Assembly: GCA_964478455.1 (NCBI GenBank)
Contig: CAYZJD010000047.1
Coordinates: 1 to 18,011 of the forward strand
DNA from: CAYZJD01 sp964478455
Lineage (GTDB): Bacteria; Acidobacteriota; Terriglobia; Bryobacterales; Bryobacteraceae
Direction: 5' to 3'
DNA: 18,011 bases
Both the position numbers and the translations under genes were made by a program. Under the pieces are notes generated by a model that saw only the letters and a list, made by a program, of their open reading frames with translations, was not told the origin of the DNA and made no database searches. Shown one piece after another: positions 1 to 6,266 of the stretch; position 1 is the first letter of the stretch, and each line of letters starts with the position of its first letter.

Positions 1-748
1 AGGCCGAAATGCCGTAGCTGGCCAGCCCCGTGTTGAGCTGGTTCAGCACCTCCTGGCCGGTGATGCCGCTAGCCGAGCCGGTCACCGTCACGGTCACGTT
101 CTGTGTCCCGGTCCCGTTGTAGATCCGGAACGTGAACGCCTGCGTGTCGCTGCCGTTCAAGAACGCCAGCGCCGGGTTGTCCAGCCGGATCGAGTTGCCC
201 GTCAGCGCCGTGCCGCCGCCGGAAACGGCGGTGCTGGCAATGCCCAGGCCGGTTGTGTCCACCTGGTTGGTGCTCCCGCTCAGGTCGATGCTCACCTGAG
301 CGTTCGCCTGGCTCGAACCGCCGCCGATATACACGCCGAGAACCTTGTTGTTGGTCCCGCCCGACACCAGCCCGATGTTGGCGGCCTGCCGGTTGATTTC
401 CGCCAGCAGCGCCTGGTACTCGTTGTTGAGCGTGCTCCGGTCGCCGGTGAAGGTCGCCGAGGCCGATTGGCTGGCCAGCGTCTTCAGCCGGTCCAGCAGC
501 TTGGAAACGTTATTCAAGCCCCCGTCCACCAGTTGCAGCACGCTGATGCCGTCGTTGGCGTTGCGCACGCCCTGCACCANNNNNNNNNNCTTGTTGGCCA
601 CGGCCAGCCCGGCTGCGTCGTCACCGGAGGCGTTGATGCGATAGCCGGAGGTCAGTCTCTGAATCGTCCGGCTCTGGAACTCGCCGGTGACCCGAAGGTT
701 CTCCTGCGCCACGAGGGAGTTCACATTGGTTTGAATTGAAATTGCCAT
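1..748 (-). CDS. fliC: Flagellin, N-terminal part (cut by window edge)
   Basis: Structural subunit of the flagellar filament, exported through the flagellar type III apparatus. The first 53 residues show the flagellin D0/D1 signature: MAISIQTNVNSLVAQENL, then LTSGYRIN and DDAAGLAVANK. After the N-run the frame resumes with VQGVRNANDGIS and a D1 helix (LLDRLKTLASQSAS). From about residue 125 the sequence becomes Gly/Ser/Thr-rich, as in the variable surface domain. The C-terminal D0/D1 helices lie beyond position 1. ATG at 748 is preceded by AAGGA at a normal distance. The gene is last in the flbD-to-glycosyltransferase direction but has its own sigma-28-like promoter and a 67-nt leader with two CsrA-like sites. 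FliC rather than FlgL because of the N-terminal motif set; the symbol is by family only. Confidence 0.93.
   Translation of the reverse strand, partial: MAISIQTNVNSLVAQENLRVTGEFQSRTIQRLTSGYRINASGDDAAGLAVANKXXXXVQGVRNANDGISVLQLVDGGLNNVSKLLDRLKTLASQSASATFTGDRSTLNNEYQALLAEINRQAANIGLVSGGTNNKVLGVYIGGGSSQANAQVSIDLSGSTNQVDTTGLGIASTAVSGGGTALTGNSIRLDNPALAFLNGSDTQAFTFRIYNGTGTQNVTVTVTGSASGITGQEVLNQLNTGLASYGISA
580..589. other. Assembly gap (10 N) inside flagellin
   Basis: Ten N interrupt the conserved N-terminal helix, between the codons for AANK-type ANK and VQGVRNAND. The frame is kept across the gap as written. However, flagellins normally have about nine residues between ANK and QGVRN, and only five fit here. 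The true missing sequence is therefore probably about 22 nt, and the N-run is a placeholder. Confidence 0.97.
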
Positions 749-754
749 AGCTTC

Positions 755-764
755 ACGTCCTTGC
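755..764 (-). promoter_or_regulatory. Putative CsrA site over the flagellin Shine-Dalgarno
   Basis: Read on the minus strand, GCAAGGACGT contains the flagellin ribosome binding site AAGGA, 9 nt before the ATG at 748. With the two preceding bases (GA) it matches the E. coli SELEX CsrA consensus RUACARGGAUGU at 9 of 12 positions, including the CARGGA core. CsrA bound here would block ribosome loading. Binding itself is inferred. Confidence 0.6.
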
Positions 765-774
765 TCGAGAGGTT

Positions 775-791
775 CCCGGCCTCCTGCCGGG
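775..791 (-). promoter_or_regulatory. Leader hairpin with GGA loop (putative high-affinity CsrA site)
   Basis: On the minus strand CCCGGC-AGGAG-GCCGGG forms a perfect 6-bp GC stem with a 5-nt loop carrying GGA, the classic form of a strong CsrA site. It sits 21 nt upstream of the GGA in the Shine-Dalgarno site, a spacing that would let one CsrA dimer bridge both. The stem is seen in the sequence; CsrA binding is inferred from known CsrA targets such as Bacillus hag. Confidence 0.6.
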
Positions 792-812
792 CGCGGCCGA
801 TGTTCTCAGCCG

Positions 813-2858
813 TCACTCGCCATATCGTCCCGAGCTATGGGAATTTGAGCGTTCCCGCCGGGCTGCGCCTTCCACTTCTCCGCGGAGCGCCTCGCGCACC
901 CGCTCCATCACCTCGCGCCAGCCGCCCGGCCACCTCTGCCGGAACAGGCGCATCGTCGGATACCACGGCGAGTCCTCCCGGTCGAGCATCCACCGCCAGT
1001 CCGGCACGTACCCCAGCAGTGTCCACACCGGCCGGCCGAGCGCCCCGGCCAAGTGCGCCATTGCCGTGTCCACCGTGATCACCAGGTCGAGGTTGTCGAC
1101 CGCGGCTGCCGCGTCACGAAACTCGCCGGCGATACCGGAGATGTCCACCAGCCGAAGGCCTTCGGGCGGCGAGGCCGCCTGGCAGGCCGCCCGGCCGTAT
1201 TGCAGGCTGTAAAATTCCACGCCCGCCAGCCCGGCCAGCGGCGCAAACTCGTCGAGCGTCATTGATCGCTGCCGGTCGCCCGCGTGCTCTTGGTTGCCGG
1301 CCCACGCCAGACCCACCCGCAGCGAAGGTCCTGTTCTGAGCCGCCGTTTCCACTTCTCCTTGTATTCGGCCGCCACGGCCAGATACGGCACTTCCGCCGG
1401 GATCGTCTCCAGGCGCGTGCGGAATATCCGCGGCAGGCTCATGAGCGGCGCCTGAACGTCGAAATCCGGCAAGGGATCGCCCGCCGCCACAACAGAACCA
1501 CGGCCAAAGGCACCTTCCAGCAGCGCCACGAGCGGCCGCTGGCACTCGATGACCACCTTGGCGCCACTCTCCTTCATCGAAGTCGCGTAACGCGCGAACT
1601 GGATGGTGTCCCCCAGTCCCTGTTCGGCGTAAAGCAGAATCGTCCTTCCTTCCAGCGGCCCGCCATCCCACAGCGGACGTCCCAATTCGCGCGGCCGGCT
1701 CACCTTCGTCTTCCACCGCCACTCGAACTCCTCCCAGCCGCGCTCGAAATCCGCCATCAGGAGCCACGTCAGCGCCCGGTTCCAATGAGCCTTCTCATGT
1801 CCCGGTTGGAGGCGCACCGCCTCGTCGTATTCGCAACAGGCCTCGCTCATCTTCAACTCGCGGCGCAACGTGTTCGCGAGGTTGTAATGCGCATCGGCCA
1901 TCGCCGGCTTCAGTTCAATCGCTCTCCGATAGCAGGACGCCGCCTCCTCCAACTGCCCCAGTTCCTCGAGCGCCGTGGCAAGGTTGTTGTGCGCCTCCGC
2001 AAAACCTGGCCTCACTGCCAGCGCTTGCCGGCAACATTCGGCCCCCTCGCGCGCGCGCTTGCGCCCCACCAGCGTCACGGCCAGCGTTACCAGCATCTCG
2101 GGCGAACCGGGTTTGCGCCGCAACGCTTCCCGTAGACATGCCTCCCCCTCGCCATGGCGCTCCAGATCCAGGAGGACTACTCCAAGGCAGCCATACGCTT
2201 CGGCCAGGTCCGGCTTCCTCCGGATCGCTTCCTGGCAGCATGCCGCCGCCTCCTCATGCCGTTTGGCCGCCCGCAGCAATCGCGCCAGGTTGACGTAGGC
2301 TGCGGCGTAATCCGGCTTCAGCCGCAGTGCTTCGCGAAGGCAGAGAATCCCCTCCTCGTCCCGCCCCAGCGAGGCCAGCGCATTGCCGAGATTGTTGTGA
2401 GCCTCGGCCAGGCCTGGGATGAGCTCAATGGCTTTGACGTAGCAGAACACCGCCTCTTCCGGCTTGCCCAGCGCCTGCAAGGCGTTGCCCAAGTTGACGT
2501 GCGCCTCAGCATATCTCGGGTCAAGCCAGAGGGCGTGCTCGAAGCACATCCGGGCGTGCTCCGGCTTGCCGCTATCCAGAAGCGCATTGCCGAGATTGTT
2601 GTGGAACGTCGCAATATCGGGCCGGACCTGGATCGCCCGCGCGATGTGGGCCACCGCCAGACCGGGCTGGCCCCCGGCGTGGAATACCGTGCCCAGCAGG
2701 TGCCAAGCATCGGCGTTCCCCGGATCATGCGCTATCACTTCCCGGTAGAGCGCTTCGGCTTCCTTCAGCCGGCTGGCCGTCTGCAACTCCAGCCCGGCCT
2801 TCAGGCGTCTCACGACCCATCCGGACTCCCGCTTCGTCGCGCCAGCTCTTTGAGGCAT
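813..2858 (-). CDS. TPR-repeat glycosyltransferase, candidate flagellin-modifying enzyme
   Basis: 681 aa. Residues about 20-390 hold ten to eleven tandem 34-residue tetratricopeptide repeats; many units begin AEAHNNLGNAL-like and end KPDY-like. The last leads into GWEEFEWRW, a typical TPR-to-transferase linker. Residues about 395-640 resemble the GT9/heptosyltransferase-like fold that follows TPRs in many bacterial proteins: YAEQGLGDTIQFARY near the start of the domain and DLVITVDTAMAHLAGALG (591-608) near its end. No signal peptide or membrane segment is seen, so it is probably cytoplasmic. ATG at 2858 has a strong GAGGAGG 7 nt upstream, overlapping the csrA stop region. It starts 12 nt after csrA and ends 64 nt before flagellin, which suggests flagellin as substrate by analogy with other TPR-type flagellin glycosyltransferases; the substrate is inferred. 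Confidence 0.85.
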   Translation of the reverse strand: MPQRAGATKRESGWVVRRLKAGLELQTASRLKEAEALYREVIAHDPGNADAWHLLGTVFHAGGQPGLAVAHIARAIQVRPDIATFHNNLGNALLDSGKPEHARMCFEHALWLDPRYAEAHVNLGNALQALGKPEEAVFCYVKAIELIPGLAEAHNNLGNALASLGRDEEGILCLREALRLKPDYAAAYVNLARLLRAAKRHEEAAACCQEAIRRKPDLAEAYGCLGVVLLDLERHGEGEACLREALRRKPGSPEMLVTLAVTLVGRKRAREGAECCRQALAVRPGFAEAHNNLATALEELGQLEEAASCYRRAIELKPAMADAHYNLANTLRRELKMSEACCEYDEAVRLQPGHEKAHWNRALTWLLMADFERGWEEFEWRWKTKVSRPRELGRPLWDGGPLEGRTILLYAEQGLGDTIQFARYATSMKESGAKVVIECQRPLVALLEGAFGRGSVVAAGDPLPDFDVQAPLMSLPRIFRTRLETIPAEVPYLAVAAEYKEKWKRRLRTGPSLRVGLAWAGNQEHAGDRQRSMTLDEFAPLAGLAGVEFYSLQYGRAACQAASPPEGLRLVDISGIAGEFRDAAAAVDNLDLVITVDTAMAHLAGALGRPVWTLLGYVPDWRWMLDREDSPWYPTMRLFRQRWPGGWREVMERVREALRGEVEGAARRERSNSHSSGRYGE
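822..848 (-). promoter_or_regulatory. Sigma-28-type promoter for flagellin
   Basis: Minus-strand TCAAATTC-N11-GACGATAT, compared with sigma-28 consensus TAAAGTTT-N11-GCCGATAA (5/8 and 6/8; the Bacillus -10 form GCCGATAT is matched 7/8). The -35 box is identical to the one at 5937-5944. The site lies in the last 12 codons of the glycosyltransferase gene. Predicted transcript start is near 815, giving a leader of about 67 nt. Confidence 0.65.
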
Positions 2859-2870
2859 GCTGTGTCCTCC

Positions 2871-3116
2871 TCACTCCCCCGCGGCGCGCGGGCCGCGCAC
2901 CCGCTCGACCACTCTCCGGATCCGTTCGCCGGAGGCTCCCCGGGCCGCCTTCAAGTTCTCCTCCTGGGTGAGCCGAATTTCTCCCCGCAGCACTGGGATC
3001 TCCTTCGGAGCGCGAACGCCCAGCTTGACCCGGTTTGGCCCGGCCTCGATCACCGAGATTTCAATCTCCTCGCCGATGTATATCGACTGTCCGGACCGGC
3101 GACTGACTACGAGCAC
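2871..3116 (-). CDS. csrA: CsrA, RNA-binding translational regulator
   Basis: 81 aa. CsrA dimers bind GGA motifs in mRNA leaders and usually block translation. MLVVSRRSGQSIYIGEEIEI and VKLGVRAPKEIPVLRGEI are the diagnostic beta-strands. R44 of the RNA-binding patch is present, while the usual neighbouring His (VHRE in E. coli) is Leu. At 81 residues it is longer than E. coli CsrA (61), as in CsrA proteins whose C-terminal extension is held by FliW. The start is GTG at 3116, preceded by GAGGAGG, and it overlaps the end of fliW by 10 nt. Translational coupling and the FliW-CsrA antagonist pairing are thus both likely. The clearest nearby target candidate is the flagellin leader at 749-815. Confidence 0.96.
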   Translation of the reverse strand: MLVVSRRSGQSIYIGEEIEISVIEAGPNRVKLGVRAPKEIPVLRGEIRLTQEENLKAARGASGERIRRVVERVRGPRAAGE

Positions 3117-3667
3117 GCCACCTCCTCGGGGGTCCGCTCGACCAGTGGTTGCCGGTGCGAGTGGCCGCTATCGGGCTGGATCGCCTGCACCGCCAGGCTG
3201 CGCTTCAGGTTGACGACCACGGGCGAGAGCAGGTTCGCCGTCGGCGGGCCATCCTCGGAAAACGCCAGGATCGCCAGGCACACCACGTCCTCGCCGATCC
3301 GGGGCGGGCGGTCAGGGGGAAGGTCCACGAGCGCCAGATCCTCGACGCCCATCGCCAGCTCGTAGTCCGGGTCAATCCCGCGTGCCGGCGCCGTGACGAA
3401 ACACAGCTCCGGCGATGACACGCTCTGAAGAAAGACCAGCGGATGATTCACCGCCTGCTCGAGGAGCAGAAAGCGCTTCTCCTCAGGGAAACCCGGGAGC
3501 GCCGCGGGGAAGTAAATCACCGATTCCTCTTGATAGGAAATCGGGCCAAAACATCGGGTATTGCACTGTGGCATAAGGTTGACCGGCCGCCCCGCATTCC
3601 CCGGCGGCCCGGCTCCGTTGAGCCTTGTGAGCAGTTCTTGTGCCGAACGTGACGCCTCGGATGTCAC
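3107..3667 (-). CDS. fliW: FliW, flagellar assembly factor and CsrA antagonist
   Basis: 186 aa from GTG 3667. FliW binds free flagellin; when flagellin is exported, freed FliW binds CsrA and relieves repression of flagellin translation. FliW hallmarks are visible: CFGPISY, then FPAALPGFPEEKRFLLLE, PLVFLQSV, and NLLSPVVVNLKRSLAVQAIQ. Most FliW proteins begin about ten residues before FGxI. ATG 3574 (MPQCNTRCFGPISY, 155 aa) is therefore a realistic alternative start, and the first 31 residues here are atypical and have less GC-biased third positions. Neither start has a strong Shine-Dalgarno. With GTG 3667 the gene begins 4 nt after the motB stop. Identity is firm, the start is not. Confidence 0.9.
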   Translation of the reverse strand: MTSEASRSAQELLTRLNGAGPPGNAGRPVNLMPQCNTRCFGPISYQEESVIYFPAALPGFPEEKRFLLLEQAVNHPLVFLQSVSSPELCFVTAPARGIDPDYELAMGVEDLALVDLPPDRPPRIGEDVVCLAILAFSEDGPPTANLLSPVVVNLKRSLAVQAIQPDSGHSHRQPLVERTPEEVACS

Positions 3668-3671
3668 TCGC

Positions 3672-4532
3672 CTAATGCGCCGTCGCGTGCGTGCCGGCCT
3701 CCCCGACGCGCGCCGGTTCGGCGCCGGGGGTCGGCGCCGGTTCCTGCAACAGGCCGGTCTTGTTCAGGATCACGATGTCGACCCTCCGATTGCGGGCGCG
3801 GCCCTTTTCGGACTCGTTGGACTCCACCGGAACATTCTCGGCGTACCCGGCGACCGCCAGCCTGTCCCTGGGGATTTCGAAACGCGCCGACAGCAACTCC
3901 AGCATGGCGATGCTCCGCGCGGCGGACAGTTCCCTGTTGCTCCGGAAGCGCGAGTTGTGAATTGGCACGTTATCAGTGTGACCTTCCAGCCGCACCGGTT
4001 TCGGTATCCGGCGGATCACGGCCGCCAGCTTCTCTATGCTCGGGTAGGTAGACGGAGCAATCGTGTCTTCTCCAGAGGGAAAGAAGGCCGCCTGCTGAAG
4101 GCTCACCACCAGGCCGCGCTGCTCGAGGCTAATCTGCACCTTGCCGCTGCGGATTTCCTCCTTCAACTGCTCGTTGAGGTATTCGAGGGACGGCAGCAGT
4201 TCGGCCGGCTGCCCGGCGCCTCCCTCCTGGTACGGCTTGCTGATCTCCTGTTCACTTCCCTTCTTGGTACCGCCGGGGCCTTTCATCATGGCGTTGCCCT
4301 GGCCCGCGTCGTCCACCGTACCGCCCAGAAGGGCCGCCACCTTGGCGACCGCGTGCCCGTCCTCAAGCGCTTTCCGCACTGACTCGGCCACCCGCGCCGC
4401 CCGCGTTTTGTCGGCCTGCGAGGAGGCGTACATGACCACGAAGAAAGCGAACAGCAGCGTGATGAAGTCGGCGTAGGACACCAGCCACCGCTCGTGGTTC
4501 TCATGCGCTGCGTGCTTCTTCTGACGCCCCAC
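3672..4532 (-). CDS. motB: MotB, flagellar stator peptidoglycan-anchoring subunit
   Basis: 286 aa. With MotA it forms the ion-driven stator. A short basic cytoplasmic tail leads into one transmembrane helix (about 17-37) with the motif SYADFITLLFAFFVVMYA; D22 corresponds to the proton-accepting Asp32 of E. coli MotB. A variable linker (40-137) is followed by an OmpA-like peptidoglycan-binding domain (about 138-255) with GHTDN (184-188), NRELSAARS (199-207) and NRRVDIVI (248-255). The C-terminal 30 residues are Pro/Ala-rich. The start is GTG 4532 with GGAG six bases upstream, 16 nt after motA. The sequence does not tell whether the stator uses protons or sodium. Confidence 0.95.
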   Translation of the reverse strand: MGRQKKHAAHENHERWLVSYADFITLLFAFFVVMYASSQADKTRAARVAESVRKALEDGHAVAKVAALLGGTVDDAGQGNAMMKGPGGTKKGSEQEISKPYQEGGAGQPAELLPSLEYLNEQLKEEIRSGKVQISLEQRGLVVSLQQAAFFPSGEDTIAPSTYPSIEKLAAVIRRIPKPVRLEGHTDNVPIHNSRFRSNRELSAARSIAMLELLSARFEIPRDRLAVAGYAENVPVESNESEKGRARNRRVDIVILNKTGLLQEPAPTPGAEPARVGEAGTHATAH

Positions 4533-4548
4533 CGCCTGCTCCGTTTCC

Positions 4549-5415
4549 TCACCCGCCCGCCGCGGCCGGCTTCGCCGTCCCGGCTACCTTCTTCGTCTGC
4601 GGCTTGGCTGGCTTCTTGCAGCCTTCGGCGCGTGTGAACGCCTCCAGCTTGGTCCGGATCAGCTTCGGGTTCAGCCCTTCCACGATCCCGACCACCCCTT
4701 CCAGCATCAGGTCCCGCATGCGCACGCTCTGGTGGAGCCGTGCTTTCAGCTTGTTTCCGGCCGGCAGAAAAAAGATGTTGGCCGATCCGACGCCGTATAC
4801 CGTCGCCACGAAGGCCACCGCGATCCCCTTGCCCACCTCATCCACGTTCTGGATGTGCTTCATGACCTGGATCAAGCCCAACACCGCGCCGATGATGCCG
4901 ATGGTCGGCGCATAGCCCCCCGCCGCTTCGTAAACTTTCGCCTCGGCCTCTCCCCGCTGCTCTTCGAGCGCGATCTCCAGTTCCATCATCCGGCACAGGT
5001 CCTTCAAGTCCGTCCCATCGACCGCCAGCGTGAGCGCCTTCTTGAGGAAGGGATCCTGAATGCCCTCCAGATCCTGCTCGAGGGAGACGATCCCGCCCTT
5101 CCGCGCCTTGGTGGCATAGCCGATGACCTCCTCGATTACCGCCGCTGGTTCTTCGCTCCTTTCCAGAAAGACCAGCGACAGCTTGCGCGCGGCCCCCATC
5201 AACGCCGACCGCGGCGTCGTCACCATGACCGCTCCGAGCGTGCCCCCAAGCACGATCATCGCCGCCGTCACCTGGCTGACGTCGGCGACCTTGCCCCCCT
5301 CCAGAATCAGCCCGCCCAGAATCCCTCCCAGTGCCAGGGCCAGCCCGGCGCAACTGGCCAGATCGACTTTCAGTCCCGCTCGTCCTTTCTTCGGTTTTCC
5401 CTTTTCCGCGGCCAT
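4549..5415 (-). CDS. motA: MotA, flagellar stator ion-channel subunit
   Basis: 288 aa. Four transmembrane helices in the MotA arrangement: about 18-38, 48-67, 168-187 and 198-217, with a long cytoplasmic loop between the second and third. The conserved prolines appear in GGYAPTIGIIG (P170) and FFLPAG (P218), matching E. coli P173 and P222. Loop charges RKGGIVSLE (R105, E113) resemble the rotor-contacting Arg90/Glu98 pair. Both termini are Lys-rich, and the tail from about 265 is a low-complexity KP/KK/AA stretch. ATG 5415 has GGAGAG just upstream. The 151 nt between this gene and flbD show no convincing promoter, so it probably shares the flbD transcript. Confidence 0.95.
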   Translation of the reverse strand: MAAEKGKPKKGRAGLKVDLASCAGLALALGGILGGLILEGGKVADVSQVTAAMIVLGGTLGAVMVTTPRSALMGAARKLSLVFLERSEEPAAVIEEVIGYATKARKGGIVSLEQDLEGIQDPFLKKALTLAVDGTDLKDLCRMMELEIALEEQRGEAEAKVYEAAGGYAPTIGIIGAVLGLIQVMKHIQNVDEVGKGIAVAFVATVYGVGSANIFFLPAGNKLKARLHQSVRMRDLMLEGVVGIVEGLNPKLIRTKLEAFTRAEGCKKPAKPQTKKVAGTAKPAAAGG

Positions 5416-5566
5416 GAACTCTCCACGAAACGCTGCCAGGAACTGAACCGCCGTCGCGCGACCGCCAGAACCGTTTTGCCCGTCTCACGCGCCACCGCGA
5501 CCGGGGCAGCGGTTCGCTGCGCCGCTGTGACCAGCGCCGGCGCATCCGTTTAGCGCTCCCGCACGG

Positions 5567-5869
5567 TTATTGCTCCTCCACGTCGTCCGCGGCGCGGATC
5601 GCCCCCGCTACTGGCTCCCCCGTTGCATTCTCTCGCTCCTCTCCGCTCTCCTCCGGGTGCCCCGGTCCGGTCTCAGACGCTGCGCCCCCATTCTGGATCG
5701 CTTTCCGGAATGCGACGATCCGCTCAACGATCTCCTCGGCCGTCTCCAGAACCCGGATCATCTGGCCTGTGGTGAGGCAGATCACCGTGTCCGGGGTGAT
5801 CTCGATGTGTTCGATCAGGTCCGAGTTCACCACGAAGGGAACATGGCTCAGCCGCGTCAGCCGGATCAT
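5567..5869 (-). CDS. flbD: FlbD-family flagellar protein with acidic tail
   Basis: 100 aa from ATG 5869. Residues 1-60 are the small FlbD/YlzI-type domain found in flagellar operons of many phyla: MIRLTRLSHVPFVVNSDLIE, TPDTVICLTTGQ, then VLETAEEIVERIVAFRK. Its molecular role is poorly known. Homologues are about 60-75 aa; here a Glu/Gly/Ala-rich tail of about 40 residues (ending DDVEEQ) is added and is probably disordered. An in-frame ATG at 5884 would add five residues (MADCF). I prefer 5869 because the family starts at MIxLTRL. The predicted transcript start from the sigma-28-like site is at about 5884, so the longer form would have to be leaderless. It heads the flbD-motA-motB-fliW-csrA-glycosyltransferase run. 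Confidence 0.85.
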   Translation of the reverse strand: MIRLTRLSHVPFVVNSDLIEHIEITPDTVICLTTGQMIRVLETAEEIVERIVAFRKAIQNGGAASETGPGHPEESGEERENATGEPVAGAIRAADDVEEQ

Positions 5870-5890
5870 GAAGCAGTCCGCCATGGGATC

Positions 5891-5917
5891 ATATCGGCGC
5901 TCGTCGCGGGCTTTTTC
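5891..5917 (-). promoter_or_regulatory. Sigma-28-type promoter for the flbD-motAB-fliW-csrA run
   Basis: Minus-strand GAAAAAGC-N11-GCCGATAT. The -10 box matches the Bacillus SigD form 8/8. The -35 is weak (3/8, although GAAA covers three of the four core bases of TAAA). Predicted start is near 5884, 15 nt before the preferred flbD ATG. Confidence 0.5.
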
Positions 5918-5936
5918 GGCGGGCGCGGGTTTGGGT

Positions 5937-5963
5937 TCAAATTCGGCCCGGCGGCGCCGATAA
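5937..5963 (+). promoter_or_regulatory. Sigma-28-type promoter for the small gene at 5982
   Basis: Plus-strand TCAAATTC-N11-GCCGATAA. The -10 matches the E. coli FliA consensus at 8/8; the -35 matches 5/8 and is identical to the flagellin -35 at 841-848. It is back-to-back with the flbD promoter. Predicted start is near 5970, so the leader would be only about 12 nt and would keep AGAGG as the ribosome binding site. Confidence 0.65.
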
Positions 5964-5981
5964 GGCCGGAGAGGTAAACCG

Positions 5982-6251
5982 ATGCTGACCGCCGAACAAA
6001 GCGGGAGCGCCGCCGAGGCGGCGCGGATCCTGTGGTTGCTCCGTGGGGGCGCGTCTTCCCGCCTGGAGGTCGAGCTGAGCCAAGTGCCTGCGCGGGCGCA
6101 GACCGCCGGCTCAAGCGCCGAGGCCGAGCGCTGGGACCTGCTTGAGGGAATCGCCGAGCGGCTACGCCGTCCTCAGCGCCGCGACGATGTCTGCCTACGT
6201 CTCTTGGAGCATCTGGCCGCCGGCCAGCCCGGCTTCACCAGCTCCGCCTGA
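5982..6251 (+). CDS. Unknown small flagellar-regulon protein candidate
   Basis: 89 aa, not recognised. ATG 5982 is preceded by GGAGAGG at 7 nt, and the reading frame has strongly GC-biased third positions like its neighbours. The protein looks mostly helical: a first segment about 4-21, a middle Gln/Ala-rich stretch, and a third (46-80) rich in Glu, Arg and Leu with WDLLEGIAERL and VCLRLLEHLA. There is no signal peptide, membrane segment or metal motif. The size would suit an anti-sigma factor (FlgM) or an export chaperone (FlgN/FliT), but I do not see the FlgM C-terminal motif or any chaperone signature, so no function is assigned. It is alone on the plus strand between fliM (ends 15 nt away, convergent) and flbD (divergent), behind a near-consensus sigma-28 site. 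Confidence 0.6.
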   Translation: MLTAEQSGSAAEAARILWLLRGGASSRLEVELSQVPARAQTAGSSAEAERWDLLEGIAERLRRPQRRDDVCLRLLEHLAAGQPGFTSSA

Positions 6252-6266
6252 GGAGCCCTGGCGTCT

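Noticed and set aside
323..330. Exact GCCGATAT (sigma-28 -10 form) on the plus strand inside flagellin
   Set aside because: The octamer 11 nt upstream (TCGCCTGG) has no -35 likeness and no gene follows; it shows that a lone -10 match is not enough.
1284..3365. Long plus-strand open frames (283 and 403 codons) opposite the glycosyltransferase, csrA and fliW genes
   Set aside because: They are antisense shadows created by GC-rich codons; they cross several well-supported genes and their translations are Arg/Pro/Gln-rich with no domain.
5866..6114. Minus-strand open frame overlapping the 5' end of flbD and the small gene at 5982
   Set aside because: Pro/Arg-rich product without ribosome site; it would cover both promoters of the divergent pair.
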